The position numbers were made by a program, and so were the translations under genes. A stretch of DNA of 64,000 bases from NCBI GenBank assembly GCA_039602395.1, contig JBCNJP010000017.1, positions 90,470,182 to 90,534,181 of the forward strand, in the 5' to 3' direction. Source of the DNA: Deinandra increscens subsp. villosa (lineage: Eukaryota > Streptophyta > Magnoliopsida > Asterales > Asteraceae). This document shows positions 31,182-43,242 of this stretch, one piece after another (the first letter of the stretch is position 1; each line of letters opens with the position of its first letter). The notes under the pieces are model-generated. The model was not told where the DNA came from and ran no database searches. It saw only the letters and a program-made list of their open reading frames with translations.

Positions 31182-31427
31182 TTAAGACACACTCAGCAAA
31201 CTATGGTTAAGTTCTTGTACATAGTACACGTCAGAGAAACTGAGACAGCCATTCTTCACAGTTCCTTTCTCCGTGATCTGACCTCCATTAACACCCGCAA
31301 ACGACACATAACCTCCATTAAGTTCATGAATATCTTGCAGCAAGGATATGTCTCCGGTCATATGCCTGGTACAACCACTATCAACATACCAGAGATTGTT
31401 GACAGTCCCCCCTGATTGTACCTGCAC
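31182..31427 (-). pseudogene. E2 aspartic protease
   Basis: NNLWYVDSGCTRHMTGD. Begins immediately behind an acceptor-like GTGCAG (AG at 31422-31423), 21 nt before the NNLWY codons, exactly as in E1. A stop ends the frame at LLSVS. Confidence 0.82.
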
Positions 31428-31438
31428 GACATGCGAGA

Positions 31439-32840
31439 TCAGTTAGAAACTCGTACCCAGGTCTTAGCATTTCTGGGTACTTCATTGCATTCAATTTTCT
31501 TTCCTGAAACATGTTCAACTTTTAGACTAATTTTTGGTCTCCAAACAACAACTTGTTTATTATTAAGTGGGATGTTATTTTGAAATGGGGACAATTGAAA
31601 TCTTTTTGGCCTCTTATTATTTTTAAAATCTTCTTTGGCCTGATTTTGATCAAAAGGTTCTTTTGCAAATCTCTGTTTCTTGTTGTAAATGCCCCTTTGG
31701 ACAAAACTATGGCTTTTAGGTTTCTCAACATTCCACTGTTGTTCAGACAGTTTTGTCTTAGGTGAACCATTTAGCTTGGCCATAGAGATTTGAATCTTCA
31801 TTGGCTTTGAGTCATGCTTCCCCTTAGACAAAACTTTCTGAGGGTTCTCGGAGTACCTGACATTTCCCACATTCGTGTTGTGACCTCTTTGACGTGATTG
31901 AAGAAAGTATGGTTCATAAGGTCTGTTTAAACATGTAGCAGCAAAGTGTCCTGGTTTACCACAGTTATAACAATTCAATTTTTTAGGACCGTGTATACTA
32001 CCACATTCATATGATCGTCTTGGGTAGGAAGATTTCCATGAGGGTTTGTCATCCCATTTGTGAATTTTGACCTTATTTTCCTCAGGTTGAGTTATCAAAC
32101 AACATTGATCACATTTTGTCCCTTTTGGTCTGTTAAATGTAGTTACAACCTGAGGAGAAGTAACAAAATCATTTGGTCGAGATTCACGCATATTTTTAAC
32201 ATTCATCACATGCAATCTAGAACCATTAAATCCATCACCACGCAAACCATTCAAAGTTTTAGCATTCGACTTGTCAGTTTCTGTTTTTTTCTGACTTATT
32301 GGACACTGACACTGAAGGTTTTGAAACAGAAACAGACTCAAAAACATTGTTCTTAGTTAAACAAGCTTCAAAAGGAATAGACTTCTGACACGCTTCAACC
32401 CATTGGCACTCATGATCCCTTTCAGAAATATCCTTAATTTTCACATCATCTGCACAAGAAACAGAAATGTTAGAACAAGGAATTTCAACTTTGTGTTTAA
32501 TAGGTTTTTATTCAGCTTCTAGATTAGAGTATTCAGCCATTGAATCTATACTAGAAGAATTCATTCTATCAATCTTTTCCTGAATTCTTGGGTACACACC
32601 TACCAGAGGAGGACCAACTTCCTTATAATCTACGTCAGCTCTTTCAACATAATCTTCCTGAAACAAATTCCTCACAATGTCTCTAGGCATAGGGGGAGGC
32701 ACACCCGTTCTCATTAATTTAGAATTATCCGATCCAAGTCCTGACTTATCCCTTTCAAACCTACCTTCAACAATATCTAAAGACAGACCTTTACTTTGTT
32801 CCAGCATTCGTTTTCCTTTGTTAGTTTCATACTTAACCAT
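31439..32840 (-). pseudogene. E2 gag-2: zinc knuckle and basic region, 5' side of MITE included
   Basis: Zinc knuckle CYNCGKPGHFAATC intact (about 31940-31985), then a basic Lys/Pro tail ending VRVSN-TGA. Further upstream the frame carrying MVKYETNKGKRMLEQSKGLS joins the coiled coil beyond the MITE. Stops near 32348-32508. Confidence 0.7.
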
Positions 32841-32843
32841 TAA

Positions 32844-33909
32844 GGTGCTGTTTGTTTTTGCTTAATACATCTTCAGGGGAGGCTATGTCTGTAGGCGCGC
32901 AGACATATGCCTTGAAGACTGCTTGTTTTTTTTCTTATGAAGATCTTATTTAAGCTTAAAACCTCTTCAAATAAAAGCTTATAAACATTGCTTATTTCAT
33001 CTTCACACTAGAACTCACAAGCTTAAAAACAAAAGACCCACCACCACCACCACCACCACCACCACCACACCACCACTCCACCACCCCAACCACCACCCCA
33101 CCACCACACGCCACCACCACCCCCACCACGGCACCACCACCCCCACCACCATACTACCACCACCACCATCACCACCACAACACCACCGCCACCACCACCA
33201 CCACCACCACTACACCACCACCACCACCACCACCATCACCGCCACTAACACCACTGCCACCACCACTACCACCATCACCGCCACCACCACCACCACACCA
33301 CCACCACCACCACACCACCAACACCACCACCACCACACCACCACCACCATCACCAACACCACCACCACCCCCACCACCACACTACCACCACCACCATCAC
33401 CACCGCCACCACCACACCACCGCCGCCACCACCACACCACCGCCACCAACACCACACCACCGCCGCCACCACCACCACCACTAACACCACCGCCACCACT
33501 ACCACCACCACCACCACCATCATCACCACCATCACCACCAGCATACTACCACCACCACCACGACCATCACCGCCACCAACACCACCACACCATTACCGCC
33601 ACCAACACCACCACCACCACCACACCACTACCACCACCACCACCACCATTTTACTTATGTTTTTATGTTATTGATATTTGGTTTTATTATTGTATTTATA
33701 TTATAATTTGAACGTTAAATGACTTTAATTTAGTAAGAGAAGTTTGACAGTTATATATTTTTTAGTTTTTGCAGACAGTGTTAAGTTAATAAAACAAACA
33801 GTCTTTTATTTTCAGATTACAGATCTTCAGACCACATCTTCAGCTGCAGACATAAAATCAGATGAAATTAGACTGCAGACAGTTTTCATCTACAAAAACA
33901 AACAGCACC
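32844..33909. mobile_element. Tourist/PIF-Harbinger-like MITE with giant CCA array, 1066 bp
   Basis: TIR of 17 bp (GGTGCTGTTTGTTTTTG) at both ends and TAA target duplications at 32841-32843 and 33910-33912. No transposase, so non-autonomous. Subterminal regions are rich in CTTCAG/CTGCAGAC motifs. It splits the coiled-coil part of E2's gag-2. Confidence 0.8.
33036..33647. repeat. (CCA/CAC)n microsatellite, about 610 bp
   Basis: Nearly pure CCA/CAC with occasional CCG and CAT, inside the MITE. ORFs read from it (Val/Gly-rich on minus) are not genes. Confidence 0.97.
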
Positions 33910-33912
33910 TAA

Positions 33913-34257
33913 TTCATCATACTTATGTTGCAGATCATCTAATTCACCTTTTAATTTTCCTATTTCAATTTTAGCACGATCATATAAAATAGATTTTTCA
34001 GTAGCAAGGTCATGGTATTTCTTAATGTCCTCGGATTGGGCTTTCACCTTTTCCTCACTCTTAGCTAATCTACCTTTGAACGAACTCTTAGCACACTCAA
34101 CATCAAACAATAGCAATTCATGATTTGTACGAATTTCTCTCAAATTTTTAATTAAACGAGCACAAGAAGGGTTAGAGCAAACCTGCGCATTTTTCTCATC
34201 ATTTTCTGCCATAAAAGCATGACTTTTTGCCTTCTTCTTCCTGAGCTTGAAATGCAT
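33913..34257 (-). pseudogene. E2 gag-2, coiled-coil part
   Basis: CSNPSCARLIKNLREIRTN followed by heptad-rich sequence to ..LQHKYDEL, where the MITE entered. The same Asn-Pro-x-Cys start (CLNPKCQSILNE) occurs at the end of E1 gag, confirming position. Confidence 0.75.
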
Positions 34258-34291
34258 AAGGAACTAGTCTCAGGTCCTTCAATTGATCACT

Positions 34292-35599
34292 CTAATCATA
34301 ACCTCTATATTCTTGAACCACCAAAGCTTGACTTTTCTCACCTTGCTTCTTATCCTTACCTGCAGTCTTTTCGTCAGCTTGTTCCTTCCTTGGCTTAGTA
34401 CTCTCCCTAGCAAAATGACCGTATTCATCATAATTGTAGCATCTCAGCTTCGTCTTATCAAATCCCATCTTGATTTTATTCTGATCCTGCCACACATTTT
34501 TTCCGGTCTTTGACATAAATTTCTTGGCTCTGAACACAGCCATGGCCATTTGCTAGGAAACATCTAGCATCTCAACATCTTCCGGAATGATCTGATTCAA
34601 ATCATCAGATATAATTTCTGATGGCACCAACTTTCCTGCAACAAGAGCTTGATAGCAAGCCATAAAGCATGCACCCATTGCAAAATTTGGGTCAGTAGCA
34701 ATAGTAGAAACATTTTCATAATTTCCAGATGATGAACTTGGTACAGATCCAGGTGCAACAGTGGCTGAAGTCTTTGAATTTGAAATTCTAGACTTCTGTT
34801 CTAACATTAGTGCCTGGTTAGCCTGACCGGCCATGCTCATACTGTTGATGTGAGTCAAGGCTCTTTGCTTATCATCTAATGCTTTGGATCTCAGCTTTGC
34901 CACCATTTGAGCAAGAGATAATTCTTTCAAGTTCACTGTATTCTTGATGATGGATATATTCATATCCCAGCTTTTTGGCAAGCAGTTCAGCAGTTTCAGA
35001 TTTTGCTCAACCCTAGGAGGTTCTTATTTTTCATCACTCATTTCTGTAATCAAAGTGATAAATCTTTGTATCTGTGCCTCAAGGTTCTCTCCCATCACAT
35101 GATTGAACATGTTGAATCTTTGTTTAAGGATCTCTTGACGACTAGCTTTCATGTCCTCATTTCCTTCATAGGCCTTTGTCAGTGCATCCCAAAGGTCTTT
35201 TGCAGTTTGATATTTCCCGAAAGCTTGAGCAATATCTGGTGATAAGGCCATTGTCATGATTGCATATGCCTTTTCACCTTTAGTGATTCTATCCTAGTCA
35301 GTATCATCGAATTCTCCTGGTGTTTTGTCCTCTCCATCTTTCTCTCCACCTATATGTTTAGGTTTGAAAGGACCCACACTTACTGATCTCTATAGCCTAA
35401 AGTCTATACACTTTAGATGATTCGTTAACCTATACTTCCAATTCTGAAAACCATCCGGTGACATCAATCTTGGAGGACGAGTAGAAGTTCCGATTTCAGC
35501 ATCCATTTTCTGATACACCAAGGTATCAGCATTTCCCAAGTCGTAATCCATGATACCTGAATCACAATTGAAAATCTGGAACTCGATCACAACCCTCAA
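34292..35599 (-). pseudogene. E2 gag
   Basis: Begins near 35504 with MDAEIGTSTRPPRLMSPDGFQNWKYR. Core ..LWDALTKAYEGNEDMKASR. At least four stops (about 35390, 35297, 35024, 34553) plus a frame change. The zinc knuckle reads CYNYDEYGHFAREST: second and last Cys lost, so it is non-functional. Confidence 0.85.
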
Positions 35600-36220
35600 A
35601 TTCGATCGAAAATCACAAACCCAATCGAGAAACTTGAATACGATCGAAAATCAGCAACCCCAATCGAAAACCTCAAATACGATCGAAAATCACTAACCCA
35701 ATCGAAAACCACAAACACAATCGAAAATCAGCAACACCAATCGAGAACCACTGTAATTCGATCGAGAATCACTATACTTCAATCGAGAACCTCCAAGAGA
35801 TCGAGATCACGGTTGTCATCGAAAACCACTTATCAAGTTAATAATCCCGATAATTTTTCACTCTTTTGACTTTCCAAAATTATCCCCTCGATCGAGAATC
35901 AACAAGTCTGATCGAAAACCAGCTAACTTGTTCTTCAAATCAAGAATCTTGACAAATCAGCAATCAACAGCTTTCCGAAATTAGACTTCAACAAACGAGA
36001 TCCTCAATCCGATCGAGAACCAGCAGACTTTGATCGAAAACCAGCAGACTTTGATCGAGAACCAGCAGACTTTGATCGAGAACCACCTGTTAATGCACGA
36101 AAATCACCAAAATCGATTTCTAAACAAAACTAAACAAGTTAGTCACGAAAGGACTTTTGAAATAATTCGAAACTACTGATCGAGAACCTGTTTTCCAGAA
36201 TCGAAAACCTGCAAACTCAA
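35575..36220 (-). promoter_or_regulatory. E2 RNA leader with ATCGARAAYCA repeats
   Basis: About 20 copies of a unit related to E1's (GATCGAAAATCAC, GATCGAGAACCAG; three nearly perfect copies at about 36013-36085), spaced about 20 bp. Unlike E1, the copies are mostly in one orientation and do not form obvious back-to-back hairpins. Confidence 0.65.
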
Positions 36221-36279
36221 GAAATCGATTAGTACACACTTGACTTGATATCGTGTGAGCCACGAAACACACGTTTCTT

Positions 36280-36292
36280 GGCTCTGATACCA
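36280..36292 (-). promoter_or_regulatory. Primer binding site of E2 (tRNA-iMet)
   Basis: GGCTCTGATACCA on plus, two bases from the LTR. Confidence 0.93.
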
Positions 36293-36294
36293 AT

Positions 36295-36677
36295 TGTAAG
36301 TCCAGAATTCTTGAATCTTACACGATATCTTCACACTAACTCGTGCGGAATCCGATTTACTGTGTGTCAAGTTTGAGGAAACGATAATTATCAACAATAG
36401 TAATCAACACAAACAATAAACAAAGAACTTACGTTATATTTAGATGATTGTCTGATTATAATACCAAAGCCACCAAAATCGTAAACCTCCTGTAGTTCTC
36501 CCCAAAAAGTCTAACCTAATCACAACATATGATTAGGTTTATATACTTACCAAAACACCACAAAATCAGTTCACCTAGGCCCAAATCGTAAACCCCTCTT
36601 AACCCACTAACAAGCCCAAAACTAATTACAAAACATTATAAGTCTAATGTTCAAGCCTCATAAAATATTTCCCTACA
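36295..36677 (-). repeat. 5' LTR of E2
   Basis: TGTAAGTCC..TTCCCTACA, 383 bp. A minus-strand TATA box at 36538-36545 touches a perfect 9-bp inverted repeat AACCTAATC/GATTAGGTT (36513-36539), which would lie at the start of the RNA. GTAAT follows at 36678 as possible duplication; its partner is lost. Confidence 0.85.
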
Positions 36678-38050
36678 GTAATGACTTGATAATGATGTAT
36701 CTAGGGTTGATCTGTGACGTGTGCTGTGGTGTATATAAAATATAGCGTTATTTTGTGACACCTTTTTAGCATTTGAAGCTTTTAAATTTATAAAACCTGA
36801 TTTACTGACAACTACTATTTCACCACATTCACTGGCAAGTGCACCCATCATGGGCAGTATAGTAGTGATAAGTTGAATCGGGGTCGATCAAAGACACAAA
36901 GGAAAAGGAGGGCTCTTGATACTTCATCGTTTTTTACGTCTAACCTGAGCAATTTTCAAGTGAAGCAGTAAGTAAAAAGCAAAGATAACTAAACTAAACT
37001 AAATTACACTAAAAAGGCGTGCTTTGGTCTACTGAGTCGCATATAATATCATTTGGGAGACTTGTCAGTGGTGAAGCTGGTACCCCGTAATTATAACTTT
37101 GTTTTAAGGTGGTTGATTGTTTACCAGCGGAAGATCAACCACCTTTTGGAATCTTAGGATGATTCACCATCTCCACGACCAACCGTCTACGAGGAGTACG
37201 AGCGTCGTGGGAAGGTGCCGCTGATAAACAAATAAAGTGATATAATGCCATTTACTTACGGGGTCCCTCAAACCGGCAACTTACCGTACTTGACACGCCG
37301 TCATGAACCAGCAGGGGAACAACCCTGCGTGCCAGATTATTTTATTATAAAAATGACTTTTTTAAGGGACTTTGGTTCGTTTCATTCGCACCTAGCTATC
37401 CACATGTGTACGTCCGACGTAATCAGAATCAAGTTCACAACCACGTACCATCTCGGCTTCTGTGAAGTGACAAAATATTACCAACCCTCATTCCCAACCA
37501 AATACTTTCAGCCCACACCTGCATGGTCAGCCGAGTTTGCTTACATAGACAAAAAAGGACCTCGATCATATCATGTAGCATGGGGCGCGAGTCACCTTTT
37601 GGATCATGCATCGTCCCCCGATCGGGTGTCACAAGTCCGGACTTTGGGATTTCGACTCCCCAAATGGTCTGTGATATGAAGAGCATGTTTGGTTCAGAAA
37701 TTCAATAATAAACTTTCAATAAAAAGGGTTTTTATAAAGTCATTAGACACACCTTAAAACAAGTTTATAAAAATAGTTTGCCAACCCACCAAATACTTGT
37801 TTATTCCCAAATGAGTGTAAGAATTTGACTAACACTTGTAAGATTGAGGCTTACAAATGTTAGTCTAAAGATTTGCTTAAGAGATAATGAAAGATTCATA
37901 AATAAATAACAATTCATTATCACAAAAATTTATAGTTCTTACAATCTTTGACGAGTTGACGTAAGAACACTAAAACAAGTGGCTCAGAACCGAAAAGATG
38001 AACTAAACTAGAGACAAGGGGAGGGAAGAATTGAGAGGTTTGGAAGAATT
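36678..38050 (-). other. Unresolved repeat, probably leader/U5 side of a minus-strand LTR element
   Basis: No recognisable protein. CACTGGCAAGTGCACCCATC near 36825-36850 resembles a motif common in plant LTR elements. A perfect 12-bp hairpin AAGGTGGTTGAT/ATCAACCACCTT lies at 37106-37145. A 144-codon plus ORF at 37245-37679 has no known motifs and I do not support it. Confidence 0.35.
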
Positions 38051-38060
38051 GTCGGCCTCT

Positions 38061-38450
38061 CTTTATATAGCCAAACTTCTGACATTGCACGGGGCGTGCT
38101 ACTGACAGCATGGGGCATGTTGGTTCAGGCGGCATGGCGGTGTCTTCTCGGGCATGGGATGTGCTACGTCAGAGTTTGATCTCGAATCTTTGGTGTCAGG
38201 TAACACGGGGCCGTGCTCTTTGGACACGGGGGCGTGCCATTTCAGATGCTCGATTCGCAAATCTTTGTGTGAAGAGGCACGGGCCGTGCCAAGCCTGGCA
38301 CGGGCCGCGTTGTGTCAGAAGGCCGATTTCCAAATCTGTTGTACGAACGGTTCTTTGCTGGATTAGGCACGGGGGCGTGCTAAAATTCAACTTCACAAAA
38401 TCTTCTGTTTTTCTTGCATTATTCGTTCCTTTTGTGATTTTGGCTTAGTA
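38061..38450 (-). promoter_or_regulatory. LTR-type promoter with CACGGGCCGTG palindromes
   Basis: Minus-strand CTATATAAAG (38061-38070) with, upstream of it (to the right), at least six GC-rich copies of a CACGGGSCGTG-like palindrome, the best GGCACGGGCCGTGCC at 38276-38290. This is the U3/TATA layout of other LTRs here. LTR borders not found. Confidence 0.45.
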
Positions 38451-39614
38451 GAACCTGAAAAACTACAAAGAAGACAAAAACGATGTTTCTTTGTGATAGT
38501 TAGTCGAATTTTACCCAATACGCGAGGGGTATTTGTTTATAAAGCATGTATAGTTTTAGGCATATCAATGTGCAATAAAGTTGCTAACTTTACGTGAGAT
38601 CTATGATGAAAATTTGATTTCGATTGCCATGCATGCAAGATCTTGAATAAAGGCACATGATTTGTGTTGGATCCACTATGTGGGTGTGTAATCTAGGTTA
38701 ATGGATGCATGATAGTGTATAAAGTTGTAAACTTGATGTTTAATTGCATATAGATTATTTAATAAAAATTATTTACATGAAAATATGGTGAAAATGGCCT
38801 ATTAGGGCAAGATAGCATCCATGCATGTGGTTAAGAATATTTTACATGGCTTGGAATATGCTAAATGACGATCTATGTGATTTGCATGAGGTGATGATGT
38901 ATAAACATGGAATTAGCCTACATGTGATAAATATATATTTATCGAAAAAAAAATAGGGAAATGCATGAATATGAGCATGAGATTACTTGGCTGTGTATTT
39001 TCATGTCATAAGTCAAATTGATTATGAGTTATACGAGTGTACAAGTCCTAAGTATAGCATGAATATGGTCATGCTCGGTATAGCATGGCAGGAAGGCAAA
39101 AACTTAACTGTTAGGAATGGGGACACGATGCCTATGGTGTTATAAATAACGTGGTCTAGCTAACCCAAGTATATAAAATGCTAAATATCTTTTTCTAGGG
39201 TGTGTGATTCCTAGGGGATTATGCCTCGCTGAGGGTAACTGGTTATCGTACTGTTTTAAATAAATTGATATTTATTTACTTGCTTAAACTCTAAAAATTC
39301 ACCAACCTAGTGTTGACACTTTACATGTTTCTTCTCAGGTCCTTAGGAGGTTTGCTAAGGAGTACACGTTAGGATCATTGGTATTGGTCTACATATGTTT
39401 ATGTCATCGCTAAACTTGTTTGTCCACCATGGGCGAAATACTTGAAAAAAATTGTTTATGTTATCACTTTCATATCTGGATGGTTAACTTAATACTTTAT
39501 CGCTTCTGCAAATGATTTTCAAAACTTGATGAAAATGCTTCCACACAGTTTTGATAATAACGTTTAACTCTGATAAATTATTTTACAAAACTTAAACAGG
39601 TTGTTGAGTCGCGC
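38451..39614 (+). repeat. Part of LTR Y (TGTCACACCCC family), interrupted by E3
   Basis: AATTCACCAACC..TTCTCAGGTCC at 39290-39345 is the reverse-complement counterpart of the GGTGAGT stretch in the LTR-like block at 58232. Beyond E3 the sequence continues at 48609 and ends GGGGATGTGATA near 48699, the reverse complement of a TRTCACATCCCC terminus. The left border is not clear. Confidence 0.45.
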
Positions 39615-39619
39615 ATATA
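39615..39619. repeat. Target-site duplication of E3, left copy (ATATA)
   Basis: Matches 48604-48608 on the other side. Confidence 0.9.
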
Positions 39620-41123
39620 TGATGTGCTTTAAATTACACATCATTTTATTAGTCAAATACCCACGAATGTCGGTAGTTTAGGCATTATTTTGGTCTATTT
39701 TTGTGAAATGTCTTAAACAGGTAATTAGAGGGGGCCAAAGTGATATTTGAGGATTTTACGAAGTTTTGGGACTGAATTAAACAAAATTTGAAGATCTGAC
39801 TTTTTGTCCACGTCACGACCCGTGATGGTTATCACGGCCCGTTTCAAGGCTAACCGAAGAAACCCTAATTCGTTAATTCATGGCAGCGCTTACGGCCCGT
39901 GACCACGTAATGAGCCGTTACGACCGACTTCCGAAACCCTAATTTTTCACTATAAATACCCAACCATTTGGTCATTTCAAGGGTTACACGTTAGAGACCA
40001 GTATAGTTTGGTTCCAGAGGAGTCCACAGGATAGAAGTCGCAGAATTCAAGGCCAGAGGTGTTCGATTGATCGAGATATCAAGTTATTCGAAGATTGGGC
40101 TATTGATCGACTTTGGTTTGCGCTTACAATCATGTTTAATTACATTTTATTTGTTATTTTCTGTAGCTTGGCTATGCGAGGCTAACTCTCTTGATGTCAT
40201 CTGAGACAATGTGATCTATTTATCGTTTTACCTATGATTTGACATTGACAATATTCTACATAATGATTTTAGTATAATGATTATGATTCCTTATGCATGT
40301 TGAAGATGTGTTGTTGAATGATATGTTTAATCCGTTCCTAGTAGTATTCGTTTTGGTTGGTAGGATAGACGTATTCTGCTTATTAAATTGATGCTATTTC
40401 TTAGTTGGTAATCTAGCGATATCAATATGTGTTAGGAACTCTAGCGAGCCTAGATGGGAAATGGTGAAGATGCATGTTTAATAATCTGTCTTGTTTGAAG
40501 TATGTCTTTGTGTTTGGTCGTGAATCTTAGCTTCCATGTCTTGGGTAAAGGGAATAGTGAAATGACCAAATATATTGCATATGTTATTGCATGTAAATGG
40601 GTTATAAGTTATTAGTCTATCATGGTTAATCAGAATAGGATTGGTCTATGGTCCTGCGTCTTAAATCATGTGTTTATTGTCCTATAGCTAGGTCATTAAT
40701 TCGTGGATACTTCATTATGGCTGTGATTTTAATTACTGATTTATGAGTTTAGCGACTATAAATCTATTAGACAGTTACTTTCAAATGTCAATGTCAGGTC
40801 TAGGTAATGCATGAATAGTATCAGTCTTAGATGATATATGTTCTTTATCCTGATTTTACATCTACTTCGTTATTGCTACCTTTAAAATGTTATCTTATTT
40901 TATTTTCTAACAGTTATTAGAAATTGTGACAGAATCCTAATGATGATAACTAGGTTTAGTTTGATTACACCATTTCTTCCTTAGGTCGACCCTGAGTTTC
41001 TTTTTGTGGTACCATACGATAGGTCCGCTTTCCTATATATGCATGCGTAGTGATAAGGTAATTTAGGTTTATAAATTTAAAGGTCATATTTGCATATTTA
41101 TGTATATATACTAGTGTGCTTCA
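39620..41123 (+). repeat. 5' LTR of E3
   Basis: TGATGTGC..GTGCTTCA, 1504 bp. TATAAATA at 39951-39958 marks the promoter. Upstream lie CACGACCCGTGATGGTTATC and GTAATGAGCCGTTAC, palindrome-like GC-rich motifs. Confidence 0.92.
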
Positions 41124-41132
41124 AAGGCTTTT

Positions 41133-41150
41133 TGGCGCCGTTGCCGGGGA
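41133..41150 (+). promoter_or_regulatory. Primer binding site of E3 (tRNA-Asp)
   Basis: TGGCGCCGTTGCCGGGGA, the classic Athila/Tat primer site, nine bases behind the LTR. Confidence 0.93.
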
Positions 41151-41369
41151 AGCAAGTTGTCATTCGGGACCTCATTAGGTTAGTTAGTCTAGGTAGTCTT
41201 TCTTTTCTGTTTTGTGTTTCTGCTTTCAAAATTTCAGAAAAGCCAAAAAAATCTAATAATCCAAAAAAAACCCAAATAAATTTCTTCTGCTATTTCCACT
41301 TGTGCGAGTCGTGCGCTTCTGATTCAAGCTTTCGAAGATCCTAAACGCGTTATCCATCAAGCACGCAGG
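41151..41369 (+). other. 5' leader of E3
   Basis: Short leader between primer site and gag; A-rich near 41240-41285. Nothing else recognised. Confidence 0.6.
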
Positions 41370-42475
41370 ATGGGGGATGCAGCGCAGCGTTCGATCGCTG
41401 ATTCGCCAAGCCTACATTTGAAGGAGGGAAGTCGAGCATCACAAGACCCGCCATTTAAGGGAATTTCGAGATCAAGCCTGGAGTAATCCAGATGTTTCTA
41501 ACACGTCGCAATTCCACGGATTAATGGTGGAGTGTCCACGCGCGCACCTTGACACCTTTCTCAAGATGTGTGACACATTTAAACTCGATGGTCTCACTAA
41601 CGATGCAGTCTTGCTTCATTTGTTTCCATTCACTCTGGCAGGAAATGCCAAAACTTGGCTTAAGACCCTACCAGCAGGTTCCATCACTACATGGGACCAA
41701 TTGGCAGAGAAGTTCTTAGTTAAGTACTTCCCTTTCTCAAAAACTACTTGTCTTCGTAACAATATTACCACATTTCCCCCAAAACGAGGGGGAGGTCTCC
41801 ATGAAGCCTGGGAAATATATAAGGGGTTACTACGCAAATGTCTTCACCACAATATGGATGTGTGGCTCCAAGTGCAGTATTTTTATAACGGGTTGAGCAA
41901 TCCCACCCGTTTGCACGTTGATTCCTTGACGGGAGGATCATTCCTCAATAAAACTCCAGCTGATGCCATAACATTGATTGAAAGTCTAGCAGCCACAAGC
42001 TATGACTGGCAGCCTTCGAGAGGCCGCTAAAGCTGTAATTCTAAGCAGTCTGGCATTCATGCCATAGATGATGTCACCTCACTAAACGCAAGGATCGAAG
42101 CTCTAACGAGCTAGGTGAATCATCTAACCACTAAATCCAATGGGTTGTGATGCATGTGGTAGTGCTCATACATTGGATATGTGTCCTGTTTTCGAAGCTA
42201 CGTTAACTGAGCAGGTTGAATCTACTCAAAATTTCTATGGTCGCTCATATGACCAATATAACCGTCAACCATTCAACTCAGATAACAGGAACCAGTCCAG
42301 TAGCTCCTGGCGAAACCCAAATTTAAATTCCAATTACAATAAATCAAATCAACCTTATCGACTACCTCACTATAACCAAGGTGAGCCGTATAAATTGGAA
42401 AAACTCGTCCAAAGTCTAGTGAATGCTGATAGGAAACACGATACTGAAATCAAAAATCAGCAAGCTGGCATCTAG
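41370..42475 (+). pseudogene. E3 gag (Athila type)
   Basis: Starts near MGDAAQRSIADSPS. After a frame change at about 41450-41490 the retrotransposon gag domain follows: HLDTFLKMCDTFKLDG, LFPFTLAGNAKTWLKTLP, AEKFLVKYFPFSKT, HEAWEIYKGLLRKCLHH. A stop at 42028-42030 and another near 42113 precede a zinc-knuckle-like CDACGSAHTLDMC (42146-42184). Structural protein, now broken. Confidence 0.85.
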
Positions 42476-42576
42476 AATATGGAGAGACACCTAGGGCAAA
42501 TAACCAATCTTTTGTCCGAAAGAAATAAGGGTGAATTACCTGGAAATACTGAGGTAAACCCTAATGCAGTGTCAAC

Positions 42577-43242
42577 ATGATCTCCATCACTGAATTAGAA
42601 AAAGACTTTCTTGAGAAGAAGCGTGCCCAACTGGGAGACCACACTCGTGCACTTCAGAAGATGCAATTAGAGGAATACTATGAAGAAAACAAGGAAGACA
42701 TCGAAGAAGAACGCAAATATCAACAATTCCTCGATCTCATTCTTGAACATGACGTTAATGAAGAAGATATCTCACCTTCTTACGAAGGCTCTCTTCTAAT
42801 CAATTTTTTCCTCAGGTTTCTGTCCTCCAATCGTAAAAGTTCATCTCGGGCCGCTTTGCTAAAATCTGCTTTTGAATTACCGAAAAAGCGAAAGGATCCG
42901 GGCAGTTTCATCATTCCCTGCGGATTTGGATCTTCATCCACCGTAGATGCATTGGCAGACTTAGGCTCTAGCATAAGCATTATGCCTTACTCCATTTATA
43001 AAGAGCTAGAACTAGGTCTATTACAGCCAATAAGTCTTAGTATTCAACTGGCTGACCAATCATATATCAACCCCAAAGGGATTGTAAAGGATATAATAGT
43101 TGATATTGAGAATCTGAAGTTTCCAGCAGATTGCATAGTGCTTGATGTTCCTGTTAATAAATTCCATCCTATCATTTTAGGATGTCCATTTCTGGCTACC
43201 ACCAAGGCACTAATCGATCTGGAGGCTGAGCATATCACCTTG
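42577..43242 (+). pseudogene. E3 aspartic protease, cut by the gap
   Basis: DALADLGSSISIMPYSIYKEL is the gypsy protease active site (D-L-G-S). Then IQLADQSYINPKGIVKDI and IILGCPFLATTKALID. Preceded by acidic, Glu-rich linker sequence. Reading stops at the N gap. Confidence 0.88.

Larger units (their letters stand above)
27452..36677 (-). mobile_element. E2: truncated, decayed Sirevirus
   Basis: Same domain order as E1. The 5' LTR and primer site are present at 36280-36677. The 3' end is missing: LTR X abuts the non-coding module behind pol, so any env-like gene and 3' LTR are not in the window. Many stops and frame changes and a MITE in gag-2 show it is dead. Confidence 0.85.

Noticed and set aside
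33210..33544. Val/Gly-rich ORFs on the minus strand
   Set aside because: They are translations of the CCA microsatellite in the MITE, not genes.
37245..37679. 144-codon plus-strand ORF
   Set aside because: No recognised motif, in repeat-like sequence, no promoter or splice context.
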